Source: Acetobacteraceae bacterium (lineage in GTDB: Bacteria > Pseudomonadota > Alphaproteobacteria > Acetobacterales > Acetobacteraceae). Taken from it: a DNA stretch of 8,959 nt. The stretch covers positions 1 through 8,959 of the forward strand of contig JANXRT010000088.1 in NCBI GenBank assembly GCA_025356735.1, given 5' to 3'. Both the position numbers and the translations under genes were made by a program. Below are positions 6,142 through 8,959 of this stretch, piece after piece (within the stretch, counting starts at the first letter, position 1; each line of letters begins with the position of its first letter). The notes under the pieces are model-generated. The model searched no databases and was not told the origin of the DNA. It saw only the letters and a program-made list of their open reading frames with translations.

Positions 6142-7888
6142 AGCGCGGCCTGTGGCTGCTTTTCCTACTTGCATGGCTGGCCGCGCCGCTGCTTGGGATC
6201 GTGCCGCCCTTCTGGATCAGCCTCGCCAACACCATCGGCATCGCGACCGTGGTAGTGCTCGGCCTGGTGGTGCTGACCGGCGTCGGCGGCATGACCTCGT
6301 TCGGCCAGGCCAGCCTGATGGGGTTCGGCGCCTACACCACCGCGCTGCTGAACACCTCCCTGCATCTGTCGCCGTGGATCGCCCTGCCCGCCTCGATCGC
6401 CGCCAGCGTCGCCGCGGCCCTGACGCTCGGCGCCGTCACCCTCCGCCTGTCGAGCCAGTACCTGGCACTGGCCACCCTTGCCTGGAGCGTCAGTCTTTTC
6501 TATCTCGCCGGTAACCTCGACCTCACCGGCCGCTATGACGGCATCCCCGCCATCCCGGCGGTAAGCCTCTTCAACATCAACCTGGCCGCCCCGGAAAAGT
6601 TCTTCGTGGTGATCTGGGTCTCGGTCGCGCTGGCCATGCTCGCCACCGCCAACCTGCTCGACAGCCGCGTCGGCCGGGCGATGCGCGCCTTGCGTGGCGG
6701 CGCCATCGCCGCCGCCTCGTGCGGCGCCCCGCCGGCACAGGCAAAGCTGCTCGCCTTTCTCTACGCCGCCGCACTGGCCGGCTGGGCCGGCTGGCTCTAC
6801 GCGCATCTGCAGCGCGCCGTGAACCCGACGCCGTTCAGCTTCGCCGCCTCGACCGAGTATCTACTAATGGCCGTGCTCGGCGGCGCCGGCCATATCGGCG
6901 GCGCGCTGCTCGGTGCGGCGATCTTCACCCTCCTTAACGACCGCCTGCAAAGTTTCCTGCCGCTGCTGATCCCGACCCCGGGCAACTTCGAGCTCGTCGC
7001 CTTCGGCTGCCTGATGCTGGTCCTGCTGCAGACGGCGCCCGAGGGGCTGTGGCCGCATCTGTTCCGCCCGCGCCCGCAACCCCGCCCGATCGATGAAACC
7101 CTGGCCCTGCCACGTCGGAACATTCCGCCACCCGGCACGCTTCTGCTCGAAAGCATCGCCCTGACCCGTCGCTTCGGCGGCCTGGTCGCGGTCGACGCGC
7201 TGTCCTTTTCCGCCTGCGCCGGCGAGATCGTCGGCGTCATCGGCCCCAACGGCGCCGGCAAAAGCACGATCTTCAACCTCCTCACCGGCGTCGACCAGCC
7301 CAGCGCCGGCCAGATAAAGTTTCGGAGCGAAGAAATCACCGGCAGCAACGCGGCCGCGATTGCGGAGCTCGGCATCGCGCGCAGCTTCCAGCACGTCCAG
7401 CTCGTCGCCGGCATGTCAGTAATCGAGAATGTTTGCCTCGGCGCCCACCTCCGCGGCCATGCCGGCCCTCTGCGCGCGCTGCTCCAGCTCGACTGCGCCG
7501 AGGAAGCCGCCCTGTTCGCCGAAGCCATGCGCCAGCTCGACCGCGTCGGACTGCGGCAGCACGCGGACCGCCCTGCCGGCAGCCTGGCACTCGGCCAGCA
7601 GCGCATCGTCGAGATCGCCCGCGCCCTCTGCCTCGATCCGGTCATGCTGCTGCTCGACGAGCCCGCCGCCGGCCTGCGCCACAACGAGAAGGAACAGCTG
7701 GCCACCCTGCTGCGCCAGCTCCGCGCCGAGGGGCTCGGCGTGCTTCTGGTCGAGCACGACATGGATTTCGTCATGCAGCTCGCCGACCGCCTGGTCGTCA
7801 TGAACTTCGGCGCCAAGCTGACCGAAGGCGCCCCCGAAAGCGTCGGCAGAAATCCGCAGGTGATCGAGGCATATCTCGGCACCGCCGC

Positions 7889-7892
<4 letters not shown>
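6138..7892 (+). CDS. livM-livG: LivM-LivG fusion: ABC permease plus ATPase in one polypeptide
   Basis: 584 residues in one uninterrupted frame. Residues 1-~305 are a LivM-type permease: several hydrophobic helices, GMTSFGQASLMGFGAY (51-66), and the conserved EYLLMAVLGGAGHIGGALLG (240-259). A proline/arginine-rich linker (about 308-332, PRPQPRPIDE and PRRNIPPPG) leads to a LivG-type ATPase (~335-584). This has Walker A GPNGAGKST (369-377), Q-loop Gln418, signature LALGQQR (483-489), Walker B VMLLLDE (502-508, catalytic Glu508) and switch His540 in LVEHD. The signature has Ala484 where LSGGQ-type motifs have Ser; LivG proteins commonly vary here (LSYG, LPLG). The fusion covers the second permease and first ATPase, so the complex would be LivH + LivMG + LivF. 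Starts overlap at both ends by ATGA (with livH and livF). Fused LivMG proteins exist in other bacteria, so this is a natural arrangement rather than an assembly error. Confidence 0.93.
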
Positions 7893-8644
<752 letters not shown>

Positions 8645-8652
8645 AGCGAAAA

Positions 8653-8959
8653 TCAAGCCGCCACTTCTCCCCCGTCCCTTGTGGGAGGGGGCTGGGGGGA
8701 GGGGTCGCCAACAACCTCCCCGAACCCCGGCTCGTAAAATCTCACCGTCGTCTCAACACGACGATTCCGCGACCCGATCCTACCCGACGACACTGGTCCC
8801 GCTTTTCGCACACTGACGACCGGCCGAGCCACCAGCGCCGCCGCCATCGCCGCCTGGTCGCGCCGCAGCCACTCGGCCGGCTCGTCGAGCCCCGGCGGCG
8901 GCAAGGCCGCCTGCAGCACCCGCAGGATGTCGAAGAACGCCGTGCGCGGCAGCAGCAGC
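8653..8959 (-). CDS. Partial hypothetical protein running off the right edge, possibly degraded C-terminus
   Basis: The minus-strand frame is open from the window edge to TGA at 8653, about 101 codons; the start lies outside. The first ~45 visible residues (RTAFFDILRVLQAALPPPG, then DEPAEWLRRDQAAMAAALVA) look like a genuine GC-rich coding region, and from memory resemble small uncharacterised alphaproteobacterial proteins with a DEP.EW..RD.AA.A pattern. From about 8815 downward the character changes: the sequence becomes basic and irregular, and the last ~18 residues (GDPSPQPPPTRDGGEVAA) are encoded by the G-rich hairpin repeat. The original gene may therefore have been cut short by frameshift or repeat insertion. 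No function can be assigned. It converges on livF. Confidence 0.45.
   Translation of the reverse strand, partial: LLLPRTAFFDILRVLQAALPPPGLDEPAEWLRRDQAAMAAALVARPVVSVRKAGPVSSGRIGSRNRRVETTVRFYEPGFGEVVGDPSPQPPPTRDGGEVAA
8669..8691. repeat. G/C-rich hairpin repeat between convergent genes
   Basis: CCCCC-(G)-TCCC, loop TTGT, GGGA-GGGGG forms a nine-pair stem with one bulged G. It is followed by further G-runs to about 8706. The surrounding sequence is of the common dispersed type seen after many proteobacterial genes, here 24 bases past livF. It could end or protect the livF transcript. It is unrelated in sequence to the two elements at 1124 and 3819, and it overlaps the 3' end of the partial minus-strand gene. 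Confidence 0.55.

Noticed and set aside
3919..6174. A 751-codon open frame on the minus strand across the liv operon
   Set aside because: It is antisense to well-supported binding-protein and LivH genes; its product is low-complexity (Gly/Gln/Arg/Asp-rich), as expected for shadow frames in GC-rich DNA.

Overview
The window looks like the chromosome of a GC-rich alphaproteobacterium, probably Rhodospirillales/Acetobacteraceae. This placement is an inference from three things: the sdhA-sdhB order and SdhB sequence style, strong G/C preference at third codon positions (line 8281-8340 is 45/60 G+C by hand count), and the type of palindromic intergenic repeats. No taxonomic search was possible.

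Left part (1-1176): the 3' end of sdhA, then complete sdhB. These are the flavoprotein and iron-sulfur subunits of succinate dehydrogenase (complex II), followed directly by a two-hairpin palindromic element.

Middle part (1193-3881): a cysteine-dependent protein phosphatase (+), a 445-residue orphan four-helix membrane protein (-) and a 118-residue helical protein (-). The 3' end of the phosphatase gene and all of the membrane-protein gene are much poorer in G+C than the rest (hand counts 23/60 at 1741-1800, 22/60 at 2461-2520, 26/60 at 2101-2160). The membrane protein has its own near-consensus promoter, a 13-bp palindrome at the predicted transcription start, and a strong ribosome binding site. 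A second, inverted copy of the palindromic element lies at 3819-3881. The two copies therefore bracket this accessory segment, and their stems differ by compensating base changes.

Right part (3937-8644): a compact operon on + for a HAAT/Liv-type ABC importer. It encodes a secreted periplasmic binding protein, a LivH-type permease, a natural LivM-LivG fusion (permease plus ATPase in one chain) and a LivF-type ATPase. livH/livMG and livMG/livF overlap by ATGA, so they are probably translationally coupled. Branched-chain amino acids are the family default, but the substrate cannot be read from the sequence.

Right edge (8653-8959): a partial minus-strand gene converges on livF. Its C-terminal part runs into a G-rich hairpin repeat, and the gene may be degraded.

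No RNA genes, transposases, integrases or CRISPR arrays were seen. No gene-free stretch exceeds 300 bases.
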